From Anastatus disparis (taxonomy: Eukaryota > Arthropoda > Insecta > Hymenoptera > Eupelmidae): a stretch of DNA of 64,000 nucleotides. The notes beneath the pieces were generated by a model that was not told the origin of the DNA, searched no databases, and worked only from the letters and a program-made list of their open reading frames with translations. Location: positions 7,306,001 through 7,370,000 of the forward strand of contig JAFFSR010000347.1 of assembly GCA_017163975.1 (NCBI GenBank). The letters run 5' to 3'. The position numbers were made by a program, and so were the translations under genes. This document shows positions 53,554 through 62,424 of the stretch, piece by piece. Each line of letters opens with the position of its first letter. Within the stretch, counting starts at the first letter, position 1.

Positions 53554-55151
53554 TTAAGAGGCGGTCGGGACTATTTGCCGCATGGGAGCGCTGTAGTCAG
53601 CTGAGAGAAAAATGTAAAATAATTTTTACGCAGCGATTTACAATTCACTGAAACAATAATATACCTCTAATGTTGTCAATAACTCTAGCTATATACACTG
53701 CCGTTTAATTGCTTTTGCCCACCCTAAAGTAAAATTAATTAAAATAAAAAGTTTTATATCTCGGGAACTAATGATCGCATCTTCAAAATCCAAACGGCGT
53801 TTGAAAAATTGGTCAAAAATCTTTGAAATAAAGTAAGTCCGGTATGAAAAAAGTCATTTTCTAATTGCTTATAGCAATGTAAAAAAAAATTTTTTTTACT
53901 AATTCTTTTTGCTCACATAAAAATGAATCTTATTTTTATGAAAATTATGATATTGAAAAAAAACCAAATGGGTTTTAAAACTGTAATAGTCCTCTTCAAA
54001 ATGAGCCAAGTAAAATGTTTCTATGACTTTTTAAACCACAGTTATGGTGATTTTTCGAAAAAAAGACCTATTTTTTCAACCATGATTATCTCATAAACTA
54101 AGAAAGATGAAAAATTTTGTATTAAAGAAAAAATGTTTCATATTTAGTCTAGAATATATGTATTTAGTGACCAATAAGTTTCGGGAAAAAAAGTTTTTTT
54201 TTACTCGTTTAATCAAAAATTTTTACTAATTTTTCATGAAATTTCCCTAAAAAAATAAGTAAAAAAAAATTTTGTTCTCCGAAATTTATTGATCACAAAA
54301 TATATATATTCTAGACTAAAAATGAAACCTTTTTTCTCTAATTCAAAATTTTTTATCTTCCTTAGTTTATGAGATAACCATGGTTGAAAAAATAGGTCTT
54401 TTTTTCGAAAAATCACCATAACTGTGGTTTAAAAAGTCATAGAAACATTTTACTTGGCTCATTTTAAAGAGGACTATTACAGTTTTAAAACCCATTTGGT
54501 TTTTTTTCAATATTATAATTTTCATAAAAATAAGATTCATTTTTATGTGGGCAAAAAGAATTAGTAAAAAAAATTTTTTTTTACATTGCTATAAGCAATT
54601 AGAAAATGACTTTTTTCATACCGGACTTACTTTATTTCAAAGATTTTCGACCAATTTTTCAAACGCCGTTTGGATTTTGAAGATGCGATCATTAGTTCCC
54701 GAGATATAAAACTTTTTATTTATATTAATTTTACTCTAGGGTGGGCAAAAGCAATTGAACGGCAGTGTATATGTAGAATAATTATTGATGCTAATCTTGT
54801 TTGAAAAGCCTAAAATATTGCTGTAAAGCGAAAAATGCAGCACGAGATAGAGCCGGCGTGATATGTATTCATCATTCTTTAGTATTACTTTCTCTGTCGC
54901 ACTAAAGAAAAATACACATGTTTACATAGGCTCTATTACGCGCAGCATTTTTCGCTTTACAAAAATATTTTTGACTTTTCAAACAAGATAAGTATCAATA
55001 ATTATTCTACATATATATGGCAAGAGCTATTGACAACATTAGAAGTATATTATTGTCTTAATAAATTTTAAATCAGTGTATAACAAATCTTTTATATTTT
55101 TCTTTCACCTGCAGCGCCACCAAGCGGCAAATGGTTTTGACCTCCTTTTAA
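53554..55151. mobile_element. TTAA-type MITE inserted in the LINE, itself interrupted
   Basis: TTAA at 53554-53557 and 55148-55151. Ends: GAGGCGGTCGGGACTATTTG then CCGC, against the complement of GCGGCAAATGGTTTTGACCT. Arms continue with AACAATAATATACCTCTAAT and GTTGTCAATAACTCT, then, past the nested palindrome, ATGTAGAATAATTATTGATG and GTAAAGCGAAAAATGC, with the true centre near 54885. Removing it with one TTAA rejoins the LINE frame (…PLSSTLF then NVAFAG…). Confidence 0.87.
53696..54777. mobile_element. 1.08 kb near-perfect palindrome, TA-flanked
   Basis: CACTGCCGTTTAATTGCTTT at 53696 pairs with AAAGCAATTGAACGGCAGTG ending at 54777, flanked by TA on each side. Arms of about 540 bp match with few differences: CACCCTAAAGTAAAATTAAT, ATCTCGGGAACTAATGATCG, CCAAACGGCGTTTG, AAGTCCGGTATGAAAAAAGT. 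The centre is near 54235. CACTGCCG-style ends and TA targets fit a Tc1/mariner-type MITE. Confidence 0.9.
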
Positions 55152-55318
55152 ACAGCGTCGAGCTTAGTGGACATCCTTGTCTCACACCTTCTCTTACTTC
55201 AAACTCCTCTGTACATTTATCCATTATCCTTACCTTTGCATACGTACTCCTGTAAATTCCTTCAATTCTTCTCCTTAACCCTGGGCTAATACCTATTCTT
55301 CTTATCTCACAAGGAGAG
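55152..55318 (-). pseudogene. LINE RT motif B fragment
   Basis: Minus strand: RRIGISPGLRRRIEGIYRST, then FEVREGVRQGCPLSSTLF, the RT motif B block (QGCPLS). It is bounded on one side by the TTAA MITE and on the other by the foldback at 55319. RT motif A, expected just upstream, is missing. Confidence 0.8.
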
Positions 55319-55981
55319 TGCATTGCATTTGGATCTCGGATTTTCTTCTAGCGTTAAGATCTTTTTTCTTACATAAAATCATGAAAAAAGCCGCGTCAAT
55401 TCGGTCCAACGCTCGATTTTTTCCAAGTTATGAGCAGTTTTGTCTGTTTTGTTAAAAAATTTGCATCTGCTTTATAATTTTACAGTTTTCGAACTACTTA
55501 TTCTATCAGATTTTTACTGATTGCATATTAAAGTTGAGATTAAAACCTTTCGATTAAAAAAAAACGTGTCCAAAAAACTCTAGTAGTTAAAAACTTATGA
55601 AGGGATTAAAATTAAAATGAATTTCTGACTAAAATGTTGCTTTTATTTTTTATGCATTTTTTCAGCTAAATATTTGCGCTATTTTTATTCACCCATAACT
55701 TTTTAACTTGAGCTTTTTAGACACGTTTTTTTTAATTAAAAGGTTTTAATCTCAACTTTAATATGCAATCAGTAAAAACCTTCTAGAATAAGTAGTTCAA
55801 AAACTGTAAAATTATAAAGCAGATGCAATATTTTCAACAAAACAGACAAAACTGCTCGTAACTCGGAAAAAATCGAGCGCTGGACCGAATGGACTCGGCT
55901 TTTTTTATGATTTTACGTGAAAAAAAATGTCTCAAAAGCTAGAAGAAAATCCAAGACCCAAAGGCAATGCACTCTCCTTGT
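55319..55981. mobile_element. Foldback element, ACAAGGAGAGTGC family (copy 5)
   Basis: ACAAGGAGAGTGCATTGC at 55319 pairs with GCAATGCACTCTCCTTGT ending at 55981. The arms share GGATCTCGGATTTT and AAAAAAGCCG with copy 1, then GAGATTAAAACCTTTCGATT and GTAAAATTATAAAGCAGATG. It lies exactly where the LINE's RT motif A should be, so insertion went with loss of LINE sequence. Confidence 0.85.
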
Positions 55982-56560
55982 CAGTTCATATTGCCGTATC
56001 GCTCAGACTCTTGATCTCCTCTATCTCCTTTTCTACTTTTCTTTTTGTTATCTTAGCATAGACTTTATAACCTGTATCCATCAGTGTTATTTCTCTGTAA
56101 TTTTCTGCCTTATCCTTATCTTCATTCTTGAAGATAGGTGTAATCACTCCTGTTCTCCATTCCTTTGACAGCCCTTCACCTCTCCATATTTTGCATAAGA
56201 TTCTAAATATGCACTCCTCCATTGTCTCTTCTTCTTCTAACTATGCTTCGTTAGGTATATTATCTAATCCCGGAGCCTTGCCTCTTTTTAAACTTTTAAT
56301 TGCACCAAGTATTTCTTTTCTAGTGATTCCCACTTCATCTACTTTCTCTCCACCATTCTTTTCTGCTAGCTCTTCCTCTGCTATATCTCTTCTCTACTTT
56401 TTATTTATTTCTGAACACCTTACACTAGCCCTCTTCTTTCATCTTTTCTGAGATTCCCACTTTTCTGCTTCTCCCTCTATTTACCCTTTTCTAAAATCCA
56501 CAACCTGATTTATCTTTTTTAATTTTTTCTATTATCTCAAATCCTTTCTGTTCTTTTGCT
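55982..56560 (-). pseudogene. LINE RT N-terminal motifs
   Basis: Minus strand: FRILCKIWRGEGLSKEWRTG, VITPIFKNEDKDKAENYREI, TLMDTGYKVYAKI and EIEEIKSLSDTAI. The W-R-x-G-VI-x-PIFK and NYRxITL blocks are RT fingers motifs. A stop follows SLSDTAI next to the foldback boundary. Confidence 0.8.
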
Positions 56561-56566
56561 TTCTCA

Positions 56567-58275
56567 TAGAGAAAGCATTGTCTCGACAAAAAATTTTTTT
56601 TTCAACTTGCCGGAAAGCTATTGATAATTGGTTCTTCTAGCGTAGTTTTAATTTTAAAATCGTTTGAAAAAAAAACAAAAAAATTTCGATTTTTAATTTT
56701 TTTAGTTTTTTTCGTTTACTACTCGATGAAGTTGCTTCGAAATTTGCATGGAATTTAGTTTTGTGACTAACTTGCTGGGAAGCTATTGATAATTGGTTCT
56801 TCTAGCGTAGTTTTCATTTTAAAGTTTTAAAAAAAAAAAAAGAAAAATTCGATTTTTCGTTTTTTGGTTTTTTTTTGTTTACTACTCGATGAATTTGCTT
56901 CAAAATTTGCATGGAATTTATTTGTGATTGCCCGGATAAAATAAATTTTTAAAAACTGATTTTCTTAGCTAAGTTTTAATTTTAGAGCATTTTGAAATTT
57001 TTGAAAAAAATGTTTATATTTATTAAGCCAATAAAATCTTAAAAACTACTCAATGGATAAACTTTAAATTTTCCATACGATTCAATTTTTCGATCAACTG
57101 GTGCGGAAGCTATTAAAAATTGGTTTTCTTAGCGTAGTTTTAATTTTATAGCCATTTTAGTAATTTTAAAAAAATTTCGATTTTTCATTTTTTTTGTATG
57201 TTACGTAAACTATTTGAAGCATTTGCTTGAAAATTTGTATGGAACTTATTTTCGACCACCAAAAGTAGAAAAAATTTCGAAAACTGATTTTCTTAGCGCA
57301 CTTTTAATTTTAGAGCATTTTTAAAATGTTTTTAAAAATTATTTTTCATTTTTTTTCTATTTTACGAAACCAAAACCATTCAATAGATTCGTTCCAAAAT
57401 TTGTATGCAAGTGATTTGCTACTGTCTGAAGAAAACAAGCTTTAAAAAACTAATTTTCTCAGCGCAGTTTTAAGTTTAAAGCATTTTGAAAATTTTCAAA
57501 AAAATTTTTATTTTTCATTCATTTTCTATTTTGCGTAAACCATACAATAAATTTTCTCCAAAATTTTTATACAATCAATTCGCTATGGTCTGAAGAAAAT
57601 AAACTTTCGAAAACTAATTTTTTTAGCGTCGTTACAATTTTAGAGAATTTTAAAGATTTTTAAAAAAATTTCGACTTTTCTTTTTCAATTTTTTTTCATT
57701 TTACGTAAAGTACTCGATAGATGTGTTCTAAATTTTGCAGGAAAATTATTTGCGACTGCCAAAAAAAGGGAAATTTTCAAAAATTGATTTTCATAGCGTA
57801 GTTTTAATTTAAGAGCATTTTTAAAATTTTGGAAAAGAAATTTTCAAAAGAAAATTTTATTCATTTGGCCAATTAGATCTCGAAAATCACTCGATGGATT
57901 TGCTTCAAATTTTGCATACTATCTATGTTTTTGTATAAGTAGACGGGAATCTATTGAAAATCGGTATTCATAATGTAGTTTTTAATATAGAGCCATTTTA
58001 AGTATTTTCAAAAAATTTTCGTTTTTTATTTATTTTATATTTTACGTAAATTACTTGATGAATTCGCTTTGAGATTTGCAAGGGAATTATTTGCAACTGC
58101 CAAAAGAAGGATAACTTTCAAAAACCGATTTTCTTAGCATAGTTTTAATTTTAGAAAATTTTTTCATTTCACGTAAGGTACTCAAAAGATTTGCTCTAAA
58201 ATTTGTATACAAGTTATTTGCTACTGTCTTTATAAAACAAGTTAAAAAAAAATAATTTTCTTAGAGTAGCTTTTT
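56567..58275. repeat. Satellite-like array B
   Basis: The same repeat family as array A at 44270. About nine degenerate units with ACTCGATGAATTTGCTTCAA, AATTTGCATGGAATTTA, GACTGCC.AAA.A, GAAAACTGATTTTCTTAGCG, CGTAGTTTTAATTTTAGAGC and A/T runs. It opens with TTTCTCATAGAGAAAGCATTGTCTCGA. The period varies between about 150 and 230 bp. No coding potential. Confidence 0.72.
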
Positions 58276-58298
58276 GTTCACTTCTTTTGATTTCTGAT

Positions 58299-61139
58299 TT
58301 AAGGGGGGGGGGGTAAAGTTTGTTTGGTTAAAAATAGGCAAATTTTTAATAATTTTTTTAGAGCACTTTGCTATTATCGATTTATTTGAAAATTTAGTAT
58401 GTTATTATACAATATTTAAAAAGTTCGTAAAAAAATTTTGGTGCAAAAATATGAAGAAATAACGGAGTAATAGCAGTTTTTCGCCGATGCTTCAAAAAAT
58501 ATTTTTTTTCTGGTGACCGCGAATGCTCATCGCTGGATTATCTAAAATCAAAAAAGTAAATAGTTTTGGTTAGTTGATATCTTTCTCCCTCAAATGACGC
58601 TTTGTTTTTTAAATTTTATAAATTTTTTTACGTTTTGCATCATTTTTAAGGTAAAAGGTTGATTTTTGCAAAAAAAAAACAACTTATTTGTTATTGTGAA
58701 ATTGAAAAAAAAAAAAAAAAACAAAGCGTCACCTGAAAGCTTCATATGTCTAGAATATGTGTACAAAATTTCAAAATGATCGGTTGAGTAGTTTTTTTGG
58801 GACGTTGGTCACCGGCTTCAAAAATGACATGTTTGGGGAAACCAATTTAAAGTTTTGTACACGAAAAAAATGAAAATAACGTGAAAAAAATTGGATTTTT
58901 TTTATAAAATACCTATACAGAATCATCAATGCCAGGTCCATATAGTATATTACTATCATCCAAGAGATCTAAGGCTTCTTTTTGATCCTGTCTACGCTGC
59001 ATTCTGCCTTTCTTAGTCTCAAGTGCAGCTTTCTCGTCCGCTCTGTTGATCCGCAAATTGTCTGTTGCGTTCGCCCATTGATGAGCGCTTGGTCCTGAAG
59101 TGATGCCCATTTCTGCCATGAATGTGAGAAAAGCAGAGCTGCCTTCATTATATACACATGCTGCTACATACGCAGCAATTTCGACTGTTGTTGAGGTACC
59201 ACTCACTGACTTAGAACTAATCTTCCAGACGAGTTTATTGTAACTCTCATTATTGTTCTGCGTGAATCCATCGAGACAACGTTCCAGCAGTGTGTCACTA
59301 CTCAGATCTTCGTACACAGGCTTGATGGCTTGTAGAACATCATTTGGAAGAGCAGAGTAACTATGTTTAAAGGATTGCAAGGTCTTAGCAGCTTCGGCTT
59401 TTTTCCATTTGCACCATGAGTCATCGCACTTTTCGTGCTGAGGGTTTTCGTCAATCGACGAGTGGTGGAAAAAGGTCGCCCATATAGCGTTCTTCATTTT
59501 TTTAACGGAATCATGGTTTCTTCGAATAGCTAGGCCATAAAATACTGTCAACTTATCAATCATAGATGCAGTAAGTTTACCTTTTCCAGACAGAGTTTTC
59601 CGCTTAATTTTCTTACCTTTTTTAGTTTTCGTATCAACGACATTTGATTTCACCAAGTCACGCAGACGTTTACCCATTCTCTTTTGCACATGGCCTATAC
59701 ACTCTTTCTTGTTTATAACAAATTTTTCACTATAGGGTTTCGCATTGACAACTTCAGTGTAAGTTTTGGAGTCGCCGTCACGAATATAATTACGGTATTT
59801 AACTTTGTAGAGGTTCATCGAGCGTTGAAGCATTTTTACAATAGCATCGACCTCCATATTACCTGCCGGGCCACTGTGATTTGAAAGACATTCTCCTTTT
59901 TCTACGTGCTCTTTGCTTTATTCTTCGTATTTTGCAGTGTCTAGTTTGTTATTCCAAGTTTCACAATTATGACAATATGAACTTTCCACAAATATGTCGA
60001 GAACTTTGCCCGTCCAGTAGCCAATCAAGGACGATACACCATAAAGCGAGGAAAATCCTCATTTTTTCCACGTTCCGTCGCCTGATACTGTCAATTCCGA
60101 TGTTTCTTTGAGATTATTTTGTTTAGTAGCTACTTCTTTCTCTTCTTGAACGGCAGTGGCAAAATATTTATTGGCAACAATTTGTATGCTATCGTTCATT
60201 TTTTTCATATACTTGTTATATGCAGGTTTTGAAATAAAACTACTCGCAATGTCCATGATTCCACAAAACTTCGTACAACCAGCAAGTCCGAGGCCTAAAA
60301 CTCGCATTACAAATGCAAATCTGTAATTAACTTCGTATGCATTACCATTAATTCTTTCACTAAAAGGAACATACTTAGGCTCTTTGCACTTTTCACATGA
60401 AACTTTTATTTTAAAACCGAGACCTTCTTATTTGCACGTTTGAAAAGATACTGCACCGGCACACGTTTTACACTCAACTAATGCTGCAATTGTTGAAAAA
60501 ACAAAAAGAAAATCTACGATTTTCAAGTGTTTGTTATAGTCTTCTTCGATTTCTAAGGACGCGTTCAATTTAATTTTTTTATCAGATGCACTCGACGCTC
60601 TCGCTTCATCGTTCTTACGTTCGTGGGGCATCACTCTTTTTCTCGGTCGACTTAACCTCGGGCCACCTTCACTACGAACTTCTCTACCATTTCTTTTTGG
60701 CATATTTTTGTTCAGAAATCCACAATCACTGCAAAAACCAACTCGAAACTATACGGAGCAAGAGTTATGAAATCGGAGCTAAAATCAAACAACGCACACG
60801 ACTGCTCTTCTAAACGTACAATTTTTTACTGAAATATATACTATACATCAAAGATACAGAAAGTACGTTACATATTTTGTATACCTAAACAAAAAGGAGG
60901 CGATATATACAATACAATAGAGACCCAAACAGCTGCCGCTTACCGCTCGGCACAGGTAGCTAAAATGTGCGTAAAACTGAGTTGGAGCAAGGTTCGTTCA
61001 AACTGCTATAACTCCGTCAATTTTGCTCGGATTGATCTCAAAATTTAACACAATATTTCTGAGGTGTTATAGATTCAAAATATCAAATAAAAAAAATTGA
61101 AAAAAAAAGGTTTCAAACTTTACCCCCCCCCCCCCTTAA
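58299..61139 (-). mobile_element. Mutator-like DNA transposon with G-run TIRs
   Basis: The left end is TTAAGGGGGGGGGGGTAAAG then TTTG; the right end, inverted, has the same sequence with three more Gs. TTAA thus stands at both outer edges (58299-58302 and 61136-61139), either as target duplication or as part of the TIR. The transposase on the minus strand fills most of the interior. A hairpin (ATGACGCTTTGTTTT versus AAAACAAAGCGTCA, 58595-58733) lies in the 3' region. Pyrimidine-rich LINE-like DNA resumes to the right and probably for about 20 bases to the left. Confidence 0.8.
58913..60703 (-). pseudogene. Mutator-like transposase, full length but with three nonsense codons
   Basis: A single frame runs from ATG at 60703 to the stop at 58913, 597 codons, without any frameshift. 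Stops interrupt it at codons 92 (60428-60430, TAA), 215 (60059-60061, TGA) and 262 (59918-59920, TAA). The N-terminus is basic (RLSRPRKRVM), followed by a Cys-x2-Cys cluster (CKTCAG, CEKCKEP). Core motifs: LTVSGDGTWKK (Asp209), SLIGYWTGKVLDIF, SSYCHNCETW, YIRDGDSKTY (Asp near 309-311), KECIGHVQKRMGKRLR, GLAIRRNHDSVKKMKNAIWA and GFTQNNNESYNKLVW. This pattern is that of the Mutator-like transposase domain family seen in insects and Hydra. Since catalytic blocks and frame are intact, the copy died recently or is read through. Confidence 0.87.
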
Positions 61140-61264
61140 CGCTTTCACTAACTCTTTTCTTACTTCCTCACTTCCCCTCTGTTCTTCTATCTCAGATTAA
61201 TCCTCATGCTTACACTATTTTCATCCATCCTTGCCTCTCTCTTCCTATTTCCTAATCACTCTCT

Positions 61265-61396
61265 CACATTCACTAATTTTTCTTGAATAGAAATTGTATT
61301 TTACATTTAAATCACATTTTCAAAAATAAAATCAAATTACTCTAACTCAATGAGCTCTATGAGAAAACATTGCGCCGAAGCACTTGGCAGCGTTTT
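61265..61396. repeat. End block of the satellite-like element
   Basis: AAATCAAATTACTCTAACTC, AATGAGCTCTATGAGAAAAC, ATTGCGCCGAAGCACTTGGC and AGCG match the end of array A at 45120-45187 closely. It is separated from array B by the Mutator-like transposon and about 125 bp of LINE-like sequence. Confidence 0.7.
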
Positions 61397-61560
61397 TTTC
61401 TTTTAAGAAATTCCTTGTACTTTTTTCCTTTCATAACATACTTCCTTCTGTCTAAACCCCCTTCCGTGACCTCTTCTGGTTTTCTTTTCAGTTTATATTT
61501 TCTTTCTACGCACTCTTCGTCCCACCACTCCTCTGTTTCGTTGACCTTATTGTATGTGAT

Positions 61561-61563
61561 TAA

Positions 61564-61614
<51 letters not shown>
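61561..61614. repeat. (ATT)n microsatellite
   Basis: About 18 ATT units without interruption, within the antisense LINE region. Confidence 0.95.
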
Positions 61615-61615
<1 letters not shown>

Positions 61616-61846
61616 TATGTCATTAATCCTTTAACGTTCTCTTTTAGATCTTTTTATGTGTCTACCATACCTTTTTCATTCATCTTTTTTTATGCCCTTC
61701 TATCTCTTTTTTGTTCTATGCAGGACCCCATCTTTTCTTTTTTTCTTCTTTTTCAATATTCTTCACTTTCAAATTAATCTCACAGATCACCAGTACACGG
61801 CCAGACAACTCACACCTTTTTATCTTTATCCTTAATATATCATCTT

Positions 61847-62400
61847 CTACCTTTCATTAATAATAACATAATTAATCACTGACATACCTACTCCATTCAA
61901 AAACATACATCCATTACCTATACTTTTCTCTCGTTTTCTCAGCCACTTAATTAAATCTTCACCCTCTCTATTACATATTTTGTCTTTTGAATTTATTATC
62001 TTCGTGTTATCACCTAAATCTACCGGCCCTCCTTCTTCAGCTACCCTTGCATTCCAATCACCTAATATTGAGATTCTTTTTTCTTCATGCTCTTCCACCA
62101 TGTTTTCCAGCTTCCATATTTTTACTCCTTGTTTCTCTCATATATACACTGGCTACAATCAATCTTTCACTATCCGATGAAATCTTACACCAAATCACCT
62201 CTTCTTTTTCCTTCCTTCTCCATTTCACCTCAAAACCAATCTCTTTTTTTTATCGTTAAGATGATCCTATCTCTAGGTCTTCTTCTCTTCTTTTCTTTCT
62301 TAGCACACCTTACATCATAAACCAAATCCGTCAATAAGTCATTAAGATATACTTTTCCTTTCTCTTCAACTTATGTTTCTTGTAGACAGATAATCTCATA
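61847..62400 (-). pseudogene. LINE endonuclease domain fragment
   Basis: Minus strand: YYEIICLQET (the catalytic Glu block), later RLIVASVYMRETRSKN, then EEHEEKRISILGDWNARVAE with the GDWN motif of APE-type LINE endonucleases, and GMSVINYVIINER. Frames shift at least twice between 62110 and 62360. It forms the 5' portion of the shattered minus-strand LINE. Confidence 0.78.
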
Positions 62401-62424
62401 ATACTGTATTTCTTAATATTTATT

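Larger units (their letters stand above)
51900..62400 (-). mobile_element. Non-LTR retrotransposon (LINE), minus strand, shattered by insertions
   Basis: Read on the minus strand, pieces appear in the right order for one LINE: endonuclease (62400-61847), pyrimidine-rich remnants (about 61790-61397 and 61265-61140), RT N-terminal motifs (56560-55982), RT motif B (55318-55152) and YADD through the C-terminal domain (53553-51968). Between them sit array B (56567-58275), a Mutator-like transposon (58299-61139), a satellite end block (61265-61396), a foldback (55319-55981), a TTAA MITE with a nested palindrome (53554-55151) and a 281 bp palindrome (52513-52793). The clade is not assigned. Similar LINEs with the NYRxITLxxTxYKVYA motif are common in ants and wasps. 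Confidence 0.75.
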
